Assembly (NCBI GenBank): GCA_016744015.1 | Contig: JADGFD010000020.1 | Coordinates: 1-32,458 of the forward strand | From: Paracoccaceae bacterium | GTDB lineage: Bacteria; Pseudomonadota; Alphaproteobacteria; Rhodobacterales; Rhodobacteraceae | Direction of reading: 5' to 3' | Length of the DNA: 32,458 nucleotides | Shown here: positions 1-5,513 of the stretch, one piece after another | How positions within the stretch are numbered: the stretch's first letter is position 1 | How the letters are laid out: each line of letters opens with the position of its first letter | Program-made: the position numbers and the translations under genes | The notes under the pieces: generated by a model | What the model was told of the DNA's origin: nothing | Seen by the model: only the letters and a program-made list of their open reading frames with translations | Databases searched by the model: none

Positions 1-189
1 GTTCTCATCCTCCAGCACCTTCAGCGGTTTGACATCGGGCACTGACATACCCGAAAATTTCGACTTCCACGCGTAAAACGTGCCGTGCGACATCCCGTGC
101 TTACGGCACAGATCAGCACACTTTGCGCCAGCTTCGTGCTCTTGCAAAATGCCTATTACTTGTTCGTCAGAAAATCTTGATCGTTTCAT
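1..189 (-). CDS. IS3-family transposase OrfA, 3' end outside the window
   Basis: The 63 visible residues start MKRSRFSDEQVIGILQEHEA and continue with CRKHGMSHGTFYAWKSKF, the helix-turn-helix DNA-binding domain of IS3-family OrfA (HTH_8 / transposase_8 type, resembling the IS407/IS51 branch). In this family OrfA binds the IS ends, and an OrfAB frameshift product is the active transposase. The ATG at 187-189 is preceded on the minus strand by AAAGGA about six bases away, which supports this start. The frame is open to the window edge, so this copy may be intact; orfB would lie to the left. It is convincing as OrfA, but whether it is active cannot be judged. Confidence 0.85.
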   Translation of the reverse strand, partial: MKRSRFSDEQVIGILQEHEAGAKCADLCRKHGMSHGTFYAWKSKFSGMSVPDVKPLKVLEDEN

Positions 190-252
190 TGTCTGTCCTT
201 TGGTTAGGCCAGACTCTAGTTCAAAATAGAGGAAATTCTTAGTGGCAGGTCA
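1..252 (-). mobile_element. Left end of an IS3-family insertion sequence, cut by the window start
   Basis: The element reads on the minus strand from about 252 down and runs off the window. It carries orfA (1-189), a leader of about 50 bases, and a candidate terminal repeat at 241-252 that reads TGACCTGCCACT on the minus strand. IS3-family ends typically begin TGA. Directly outside this end lies the interior of a different IS3-type orfB on the opposite strand, so the element abuts or was inserted into an older IS copy. The other terminus and the target duplication are not visible. Confidence 0.65.
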
Positions 253-254
253 AT

Positions 255-464
255 TGCAACGCTGTCGCAGAGAGCTTCTTCCACCTGCTGAAACGGGAGA
301 GAATTAGGCGGCGGACGTATATCACACGCGATGCAGCAAGGCAGGACGTGTTTGACTATATCGAGATGTTTTACAACCCGAACCGCAAGCACACGAACAA
401 CGGCATGCTGTCGCCAGTTGAATATGAAGAAAGACAGTGTAAATTGAACAGAGCTGGTGTCTAG
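255..464 (+). pseudogene. C-terminal remnant of an IS3-family OrfB transposase
   Basis: The frame reads NAVAESFFHLLKRERIRRRT, then FDYIEMFYNPNRKHTNNGML and SPVEYE, ending in TAG at 462-464. This is the last third of the IS3-family integrase core, including the final catalytic glutamate (the E of AESFF). The start and the first two acidic residues are missing. At the left edge the usual NCWDNAVAE run appears as NC-NAVAE, with two residues lost exactly where the neighbouring IS end falls, so the truncation coincides with that junction. It lies on the opposite strand from the orfA at 1-189 and belongs to a different element. It is non-functional. Confidence 0.85.
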
Positions 465-1098
465 GAAACTAGGGGCACCTCAATCACCGGACTCCACGCG
501 GCATAGAATCCGGGTGCGTTACTTGCATTAATTTCAACATTCATTTCCGTGTGCTGCCCGTAGATGTATAGCTTTGTGATTTCGTCAAAGCTCTTTTCGT
601 TGAGCTCGATTTCAAAGAAAAAACCTTCTAATATTGTTACGTCCGCATCAGCTAAGCCCTTGTTACCGCCAATCCATGCAACGTCCCTCGAACCACGATG
701 AATAGAAACACTTAACTTGGAATATTTTTGACTAGAACCGAAAAGGGAAAGCTCAAACTTGCCAAACCTACCATTCCCAATCTCAGCTTCACCCATTAAA
801 CATTCACTACGAGTAACATGTTCTGCGATGCCACTCGGGACTATTCCTTTATGGAGTGCAATCCAATCATCTACCAATTTTTTTGGTTGGAATTGAAAGG
901 TTCTTCAACTGTTGCCTCGTCTCCATAAACTTTTTCCTTACCAAAGGAAGCAACGTGCTGTAATTTGACGTTCTTAAACCTAAGCCGAACAAACGTCGCA
1001 TTGATGTATTCGGTCTTTTCATGACCCTCAACAATTGCGCCAGTTTTATCGTACCCACCTTGAGTTACAATTCGCGGTCTTAAATTTTTCTGGGGCAT
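461..1098 (-). pseudogene. Orphan gene, frameshifted in an A7 run and truncated by an IS end
   Basis: Two minus-strand frames join naturally. 871-1098 (75 residues, start MPQKNLRPRIVTQGG, with AAAGG upstream) stops right after a run of seven A (T on the plus strand, 878-884). 461-877 (138 residues) has no ATG near its beginning and only a TTG that reads as an ordinary leucine. One extra A would fuse them through ...SNQKKLVDDWIALHKG into one protein of about 213 residues. The last seven or so codons (483 to 461) appear to come from the IS3 right end, so the original C-terminus is lost. I recognise no domain; it is a soluble, beta-rich-looking sequence without signal peptide or membrane segment. 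The stretch is visibly more AT-rich than the rest of the window, suggesting transfer. Two separate short genes, or programmed slippage on the A7, are less likely alternatives. Confidence 0.55.
471..482 (+). repeat. Candidate right terminal repeat of the truncated IS3 element
   Basis: AGGGGCACCTCA at 471-482 reads TGAGGTGCCCCT from the outside. It agrees with the TGACCTGCCACT end at 241-252 at 9 of 12 positions and sits just after the orfB stop, where an IS3 right end is expected. If right, the element's edge is at 482/483, and the gene on the minus strand at 483-1098 was cut here. This is an inference from position and partial match. Confidence 0.45.
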
Positions 1099-1230
1099 TG
1101 CCGAAACCTTTCGCTAAGTATTGGTATTGGGATTAGCGCAGTTTATCAAACACAAAAAAATCGTGCGCTTTGGCTGTAAGCTCGCCGTCCACAGCATTTG
1201 GCCTCACAGAATTAAAGATAGGATTGCCGC

Positions 1231-1738
1231 ATGCGTGAATTAACAGGCGCTCAACTGAAAACCGCAAGGCTTCGCGCTGGGCTTTCTCAACAACAACTTG
1301 CAGACAAAACAGGTTTTCACCGGCTGGCAGTTGGCTATTGGGAAAGAAAGAAGGTCAAGTTTACGACAAGGTATGGCGCGCCATTTGCTTTTGCGAAGGC
1401 GCTGGGCATGAAGTATTTTTTGACACCAAAACGCGCGCACGCGGGGTGGGGTATTACTGAATGCGAGAATGCGCGGTTAGAGCGGGAGCTTACACGGCTG
1501 GCCCAGTTGCACGCCCATCGCCTCACAATGGCGCGGGTGAGGTGTAGCCAAAACCCGCAAAGGCACGCCCTGCAAGGCCATGAGCGAACCCGGCAAGCGC
1601 CGTTGTAAGTTACATGGTGGGCGATGCACTGGCCCGAAAACTCAAGCTGGTAAGGAAGCCATATCCCGCGCCCAGATAGACCGCTGGAAGGCATTTCGCA
1701 GGGCAAGACAGGAAAAAGACGATTCAATCAAAACATAG
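1231..1738 (+). pseudogene. XRE-type HTH regulator with C-terminal Cys/HGG domain, frameshifted
   Basis: Frame one (1231-1608) starts MRELTGAQLKTARLRAGLSQ and continues QQLADKTGFHRLAVGYWERK, a clear Cro/C1-type helix-turn-helix over residues 5-45. ATG 1231 has a TAGGA ribosome-binding site ten bases upstream. At about 1543 homology jumps to the +1 frame, which reads AKTRKGTPCKAMSEPGKRRC, then KLHGGRCTGPKT, and ends at TAG 1736-1738. That tail matches the short cysteine/HGG-STGPKT domain seen in many phage- or IS-associated alphaproteobacterial proteins. A loss of two bases near 1543-1549 (expected Cys-Gly-Ala-Lys) explains the switch. The shifted frame has a stop at 1538-1540 and no good start of its own, so one broken gene fits better than two genes. 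The role of the tail domain is unknown to me. Confidence 0.7.
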
Positions 1739-1815
1739 ATGGTGGATAGAGTGGGGGACGTGAAACCAATTAAACGCCTTAAGTGTATGGTATAATAGCC
1801 TTAAAGGATTTTTAG

Positions 1816-1905
1816 TGGCGGAGAGACAGGGATTCGAACCCTGGGAACCCGTGAAGGCTCAACGGTTTTCGAGACCGCCCCGTTCGACCACTCCGGCACC
1901 TCTCC
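1816..1905 (-). tRNA. tRNA-Ser (anticodon CGA)
   Basis: Reading minus from 1905, the acceptor strand GGAGAGG pairs with TCTCTCC near the 3' end. It is followed by discriminator G and an encoded CCA (1816-1818). The anticodon loop reads TCTCGAAAAC with anticodon CGA, decoding UCG serine. The long variable arm typical of class II tRNAs and the GGTTCGAATCC T arm are present. Length is 90 bases. IS debris and broken genes lie directly on its 3' side, as expected at a favoured integration site. Confidence 0.97.
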
Positions 1906-1999
1906 GCATTGCTGGCTGGTGATGCCAACGCGCGGAAAGTAAGGGCGGGGTAGGGGGAGCGCAAGGGGAAAAATTATCCGATTTCCGAACCTTGCCAAA

Positions 2000-2028
2000 A
2001 ATACAGTTTTTCCCTAGCGTTTTGTCAA
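2000..2028 (-). promoter_or_regulatory. Candidate sigma70 promoter for the tRNA-Ser gene
   Basis: On the minus strand TTGACA (2028-2023) and TGTATT (2005-2000) are separated by 17 bases. The -35 is a perfect match and the -10 matches at four of six positions. The predicted start near 1993 leaves a leader of about 90 bases before the mature tRNA, trimmed in the usual way. It is inferred from consensus only. Confidence 0.4.
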
Positions 2029-2041
2029 AATAGGAGATGGA

Positions 2042-2241
2042 ATGGATTATCGGGCTGGGCGGGCAGATTTGGCGGCGGCGTTTCGCTGGGCGCTGCAAAC
2101 GGGTAAGCCCCTACGGGTGCTTTCTGAAGAGATGCCGAGAAAACCGCCGTGGAGATGGCAGGGTATCCGCAGAAGGCGGGCCGACATTTTGGCGAGTTGA
2201 AGCGGATATTGGATGAAGAAGGCAGCGTTTACGCCAGCTGA
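2042..2241 (+). pseudogene. Class II aldolase/adducin-family remnant with the middle deleted
   Basis: The frame from ATG 2042 reads MDYRAGRADLAAAFRWAL, which resembles the N-terminal helix of class II aldolase/adducin-family proteins. In the +1 frame, about 2131-2241 reads KTAVEMAGYPQKAGRHFGEL then KRILDEEGSVYAS and stops at 2239-2241, which resembles the C-terminal helix of the same family. The roughly 200 residues between, including the zinc-binding histidines and catalytic acid, are missing. This is best read as a gene with a large internal deletion. Each end is short, so the family call rests on pattern memory. The alternative is an unrelated 52-residue ORF (2042-2200). Confidence 0.5.
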
Positions 2242-2252
2242 TTTTCAAATCC

Positions 2253-2266
2253 GTCATATATATGAC
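2253..2266. promoter_or_regulatory. Perfect 14-bp palindrome upstream of the orphan gene
   Basis: GTCATATATATGAC is a perfect inverted repeat 62 bases before the ATG at 2329. A TATAGT at 2292-2297 could be a -10 element. It may be an operator for the 217-residue gene downstream. No matching regulator is recognisable, and an AT-rich palindrome can arise by chance. Confidence 0.3.
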
Positions 2267-2328
2267 ACCATTATCCCAGCGGCGGCATCTATATAGTATT
2301 GGCAACAATCTCAAAATAGGGGAATAAA

Positions 2329-2982
2329 ATGGCGACGGCATCTGTTCAAATGATAGCGAAACTGGCTGAGGACGCGGAGGCCGTTGACGGGGCGCTTACC
2401 AAAATGCAGGCGCAGATTCAAAAGAGCGATTTGAACAAAAGCGCACCGCTGGTTGCGGATATTCGCGGGAAGTTTGACCGAGTATATCCACAATTCCAAA
2501 AATTCGCCCGCGATGCCGCCCGCAGCCCGATGATATTGGTGGATGAGGATGTTTACAAAAAGGCCCGCAAAATCCTGACCAACATGATTAAGGTGACGCA
2601 AAAGGTTGGCAAAGCTGTGGCCAAAGAGGCGGCGGACGTAAAAAACGAAATAACACTGGAAGTGGTGGGGGCCGCTGAAAATGAAATTGTGGTGCAGGAT
2701 AAGAAACTCATTCAGGCGCTCAAAATGGTGGCGCGTGGCAATAACGGTCGCTCTGGCCCGATAGAACGGGGCGTGCCGGAGAATTGCCACATCCATGTGG
2801 GTGGGAACGCAAAGTATAACCTGATGTTTCAGCCCGGAAAAAAGCTCATTTTAGGCACGATCAATTTCCACATTGATAGCTCCAATAGTGACTCGCAAAC
2901 TAAGAAGGTGATTAAAGTGGCCAAGCGGGGCGGTAGTAAATTCACCATTGCCATCAGGGGTGACGAGATTGTCAAGAAATAG
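2329..2982 (+). CDS. Hypothetical protein, 217 residues, helical N-terminus and beta-rich C-terminus
   Basis: ATG 2329 follows a strong AGGGGA ribosome-binding site eight bases upstream. The reading frame has normal codon use, so expression is likely. Residues 1-110 are charged and probably helical (for example VYKKARKILTNMIKVTQKVG, KEAADVKNEI). Residues 130-217 look like beta strands with turns and include ENCHIHVGGNAKYNLMF and KLILGTINFHIDSS. The His-x-His in CHIHVGG is the only cluster of possible catalytic or metal residues. It has no signal peptide, membrane segment or recognisable domain, and it is very lysine-rich. It stands alone between the aldolase remnant and a convergent LysR gene, next to the tRNA-flanked scar. 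I cannot assign a function; an accessory effector or toxin-like cargo is conceivable from the layout only. Confidence 0.78.
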   Translation: MATASVQMIAKLAEDAEAVDGALTKMQAQIQKSDLNKSAPLVADIRGKFDRVYPQFQKFARDAARSPMILVDEDVYKKARKILTNMIKVTQKVGKAVAKEAADVKNEITLEVVGAAENEIVVQDKKLIQALKMVARGNNGRSGPIERGVPENCHIHVGGNAKYNLMFQPGKKLILGTINFHIDSSNSDSQTKKVIKVAKRGGSKFTIAIRGDEIVKK

Positions 2983-2993
2983 CCGTGCTTGAG

Positions 2994-3872
2994 CTAGCGC
3001 ATGGCCACAGTGGCGCGTAAATGATCAGCAACAGCATTGACTGGAGCGCTGGCGTTATTTGTAATGATCATGCCGATGGCATAATCGGGCAGGGTAGGTA
3101 GGCCATAGCTTTGGTTGATTTCCGCCACATCTCCGCCCAGTGTTGAAGACGGAAGTGGGGCGATGGCGAGGTCAGCTCGTATGCCCGCCTTTTGGGCCGA
3201 GATATGTGAGCTTTTGAAGGCCACATGATAGGCGCGCTGTTGTTCCTCCAGGGCATCCACCGCCACTTTTCTCCAAATGCAACCTTCCTCCCACACCGAA
3301 ATCGGCAATGGTATTTTTTCAACCGCCACCCCGCCCTTTAGGCCAGCCCAAACAAGGGTCTCGCGCCGTAAAATTTCTCCGGTGCCATTATCAGCGGTTT
3401 GGCAGGTGACCAGAGCTATATCCATAGCGCCACGCGCCACATTGGCGCGCAGCTGGGAGGAGTGGTCTACCGTTACATCCACGCTGACAGCGGGGTGGGT
3501 TTGGGCAAACCGGCGAAGGGCGTCGGATAAAAAGGCCTCGGTGGCGTGGTCGGTTGCGCCTAGCCGCACGGTGCCCGACACATCTGGCCGGATGAATTGC
3601 GAGATGATTTGTGTGTTGAGCGCCAGCACGCGGCGAGCGTGAAGCAGCAGCGCTTCGCCGTCTTCGGTGAGGGTTACGGAGCGGGAGTCGCGGATGAACA
3701 CCGGCCGCCCCAACAACCCTTCCATTTTTTTGATCTGCATTGATACAGCCGACGGAGAGCGGAACACCACTTCGGCAGCCGCTGAAAAATTGCCGGTTTC
3801 GGCTATGGCGACGAGTGTTTTGAGCAGGTCAAGATCGAGGAGTGGTACTTTTGGAGTTGTGGCGATGTTCAT
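2994..3872 (-). CDS. LysR-family transcriptional regulator
   Basis: The 292-residue protein has the family's usual length. Residues 12-70 form the winged helix-turn-helix (LDLLKTLVAIAETGNFSAAA, then SPSAVSMQIKKMEGLLGRPV and the TLTEDGEALLLHARRVL wing/linker helix). Residues 95-290 are the substrate-binding-like effector domain. The start is ATG 3870-3872 with a GGGGG-type ribosome-binding site. It is divergent from the DUF1127 gene at 3982, with 109 bases between them holding a T-N11-A palindrome. That suggests autoregulation and control of the DUF1127 gene. The effector is unknown. The DNA-binding part resembles LrhA/PecT-like members, but I would not name a subgroup. Confidence 0.93.
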   Translation of the reverse strand: MNIATTPKVPLLDLDLLKTLVAIAETGNFSAAAEVVFRSPSAVSMQIKKMEGLLGRPVFIRDSRSVTLTEDGEALLLHARRVLALNTQIISQFIRPDVSGTVRLGATDHATEAFLSDALRRFAQTHPAVSVDVTVDHSSQLRANVARGAMDIALVTCQTADNGTGEILRRETLVWAGLKGGVAVEKIPLPISVWEEGCIWRKVAVDALEEQQRAYHVAFKSSHISAQKAGIRADLAIAPLPSSTLGGDVAEINQSYGLPTLPDYAIGMIITNNASAPVNAVADHLRATVAMR

Positions 3873-3911
3873 GGTCAGGCCCCCGCTTATCAGAAAATCT
3901 CATAGCTAAGT

Positions 3912-3929
3912 TCAAATCTATTCGTTTGA
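3912..3929. promoter_or_regulatory. Candidate LysR-type operator between the LysR and DUF1127 genes
   Basis: TCAAA at 3912-3916 and TTTGA at 3925-3929 are inverted arms separated by eight bases. T3917 and A3929 satisfy the T-N11-A rule for LysR-type boxes. The site is 40 bases from the LysR start and 52 from the DUF1127 start, a usual place for shared control. It is supported by pattern and context only. Confidence 0.4.
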
Positions 3930-3981
3930 TTAAAGCATGGTCGAGGCGCAATGTCGAGACATCAAACAAAGGAGAGTAAAA

Positions 3982-4215
3982 ATGACTGATTGCATGACAC
4001 AAGACCACGGTATCACACAGGCGCAAGGCACAGGCTTCTTGAAGAGGATGGTCAGCGGGTATATGGCGCGGAGGCAGCAACGGCAAGATCGGGCAGTATT
4101 CCAACATATGCTTGCGCTCGATCCTCATATTTTGAAGGATATCGGGGTGAGCCGCGGGGATGTGATTTGGGCCAATAACCTGCCATTGGAAGTAAATGCC
4201 GCAAAAGCGTTGTAA
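3982..4215 (+). CDS. DUF1127 (YjiS-like) small protein
   Basis: The 77-residue product carries the DUF1127 segment at residues 26-68 (RQQRQDRAVFQHMLALDPHI, then LKDIGVSRGDVIWA). The arginine-rich helix and the 'L-D-IG-S/R' motif are the family signature. The start is set by AAAGGAGAG immediately upstream of ATG 3982; the in-frame ATG at 3937 has no such site and would read through the control region. DUF1127 proteins are small basic proteins of Proteobacteria. Some members are linked to RNA or phosphate/stress physiology, but this one's role is unknown. Its divergent LysR neighbour is its probable regulator. No terminator is obvious before the rplU promoter. Confidence 0.87.
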   Translation: MTDCMTQDHGITQAQGTGFLKRMVSGYMARRQQRQDRAVFQHMLALDPHILKDIGVSRGDVIWANNLPLEVNAAKAL

Positions 4216-4253
4216 AAAGAAACCCGGCACCGCAAGCGGCACTAATAAAGGGT

Positions 4254-4282
4254 TTGACATAGGCAGACCTATAGCCGATAAG
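4254..4282 (+). promoter_or_regulatory. Promoter of the rplU-rpmA operon
   Basis: TTGACA at 4254-4259 is a perfect -35. After 17 bases, GATAAG at 4277-4282 matches four of six -10 positions. Transcription would start near 4289, giving an untranslated leader of about 130 bases before rplU. Confidence 0.5.
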
Positions 4283-4292
4283 GCGCACTTGT

Positions 4293-4399
4293 CACGCGGG
4301 AGAGATTCTGCGTGGCTTGTTGTTATATTTGCCCTGAGGGCACGCTGTTTGAGGCGCGGTAATCGCGAAACACCCGCAAAGGGGGCCACAGGACGCGGG
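4293..4399 (+). promoter_or_regulatory. Structured 5' leader of rplU (candidate ribosomal-protein leader RNA)
   Basis: Four short hairpins can be drawn in the leader. CACGC (4293-4297) pairs with GCGTG (4310-4314). TGCCC (4330-4334) pairs with GGGCA (4338-4342) around a three-base loop. CGCG (4355-4358) pairs with CGCG (4364-4367). CCCGC (4373-4377) pairs with GCGGG (4395-4399), ending 20 bases before the start codon. Ribosomal-protein operons often use such leaders for feedback control. Whether this one does, and which protein binds, is inference. Confidence 0.35.
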
Positions 4400-4419
4400 A
4401 ATTGAAAAGGAACGTGCGC

Positions 4420-5109
4420 ATGTTCGCCGTAATGAAAACTGGGGGCAAACAGTATAAAGTTGCCGAGGGTGATGTTTTTACCGTTGAGAAGCTCGTTGCC
4501 GATGCTGGCGAAACTGTGCAGTTCAACGAAGTGTTGATGCTGGGCGGTGACAAAGTGACCGTTGGTGCACCAATGATTGATGACGCTGCTGTGCAAGCCG
4601 AAATTCTGGAGCAAACCCGCTCCGCCAAGACGATCTCTTTTGTAAAGCGTCGTCGTAAGCACTCTAGCCAACGCAAGCGCGGCCATCGCCAGCCACTGAC
4701 TTTGGTTAAGATTACGGGTATCCTTGAAAAGGGCGCTGGTAAATCTGGTGTTAAGGCGGCTTTGGGCACGGTTTCCGGTGCCGCAGTTGCGGCTGCGGCC
4801 AAGCCTGCAAAAGCCACTAAAAAGGCTGCGGCGAAAGCGGCTCCTGCTGCTGAAGGCAAAGTTGGCACAGCGCCTGCTAACCTTCTGAAGGGTGCTAAAG
4901 GCGATGCGGACGATCTCAAGAAGATCTCCGGTGTAGGACCAAAGCTCGAGGGCGTGTTGAACGAAATTGGTGTTTATCACTTCTGGCAGGTTGCCGAGTG
5001 GGGCCCGGCCGAGATCGAATATATGGATGATCGTCTGTCTTTTAAGGGCCGCATTGAGCGCGACGATTGGATCAAGCAAGCCGGCGAATTTGCCGAAGCT
5101 GCGAAATAA
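4420..5109 (+). CDS. rplU: 50S ribosomal protein L21 with C-terminal helix-hairpin-helix extension
   Basis: Residues 1-103 are canonical L21 (MFAVMKTGGKQYKV at the start, then FVKRRRKHSSQRKRGHRQ, the rRNA-binding stretch). Residues 104-160 are an Ala/Lys-rich linker, and 161-229 form a helix-hairpin-helix domain (DDLKKISGVGPKLEGVLNEI). The total of 229 residues is about twice the usual bacterial L21 of roughly 103. This long form is, to my knowledge, typical of Rhodobacterales. ATG 4420 was chosen over the upstream in-frame TTG 4402 because AAAAGGA lies eight bases before it and MFAV is the conserved start. It is followed after 12 bases by rpmA. L21 binds 23S rRNA near the tunnel side of the large subunit; the tail probably adds a nucleic-acid contact. 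Confidence 0.97.
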   Translation: MFAVMKTGGKQYKVAEGDVFTVEKLVADAGETVQFNEVLMLGGDKVTVGAPMIDDAAVQAEILEQTRSAKTISFVKRRRKHSSQRKRGHRQPLTLVKITGILEKGAGKSGVKAALGTVSGAAVAAAAKPAKATKKAAAKAAPAAEGKVGTAPANLLKGAKGDADDLKKISGVGPKLEGVLNEIGVYHFWQVAEWGPAEIEYMDDRLSFKGRIERDDWIKQAGEFAEAAK

Positions 5110-5121
5110 GGAGAGCGACAG

Positions 5122-5391
5122 ATGGCACATAAAAAAGCAGGTGGTTCATCCCGCAACGGCCGCGACTCAGCTGGTCGCCGCCTTGGTGTGAAAAAATATG
5201 GTGGCGAGCTCGTTATCGGTGGCAATATCATCGTGCGTCAGCGCGGGACCAAGTTTTACCCCGGTGATAACGTAGGCATGGGCAAAGACCACACAATTTT
5301 TGCAACCTCTGAGGGCAACGTGAAGTTTCACAAAGGCCTGAAAGGTCGCACATTTATTTCGGTTCTTCCGGTAGCGGAGGCAGCCGAATAG
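5122..5391 (+). CDS. rpmA: 50S ribosomal protein L27
   Basis: The 89-residue product starts [20 protein letters not shown] and continues [20 protein letters not shown] and [20 protein letters not shown], which is unmistakable L27. The N-terminus reaches the peptidyl-transferase centre; no cleavable Firmicute-type leader precedes MAHK. AAGGAGAG sits eight bases upstream of the ATG. The gene is co-transcribed with rplU and followed by a strong intrinsic terminator at 5420-5449. Confidence 0.98.
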   Translation: MAHKKAGGSSRNGRDSAGRRLGVKKYGGELVIGGNIIVRQRGTKFYPGDNVGMGKDHTIFATSEGNVKFHKGLKGRTFISVLPVAEAAE

Positions 5392-5419
5392 CTGAACCTT
5401 TAAATATGTAAAAACATAT

Positions 5420-5449
5420 GGGGATCGGCGAATAGCCGGTCCCCTTTTT
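5420..5449 (+). terminator. Rho-independent terminator of rplU-rpmA
   Basis: GGGGATCGGC (5420-5429) pairs with GCCGGTCCCC (5435-5444), with one T-G pair and a five-base loop, followed by five T (5445-5449). A second small hairpin, ATATGT/ACATAT (5404-5419), lies just before it. Confidence 0.92.
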
Positions 5450-5513
5450 CTTTATCGGGGCCGGTATGCGGGGCGCACATGGGGTGCGGCTCGAGACGAT
5501 AAGGAAGAAGAAA

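Noticed and set aside
1791-1796. TATAAT on the plus strand before the tRNA region
   Set aside because: It has no acceptable -35 and nothing to transcribe on that strand except antisense to the tRNA.
1801-1998. 65-residue minus ORF containing GEVPEWSNGAVSKTVEPSRV
   Set aside because: This is the well-known false protein read through a class II tRNA-Ser gene; the tRNA explains it.
3829-5130. 433-residue minus ORF opposite the DUF1127-rplU region
   Set aside because: It runs antisense through L21, L27's start and the LysR promoter. Its composition is a shadow of those genes, and it has no family resemblance.
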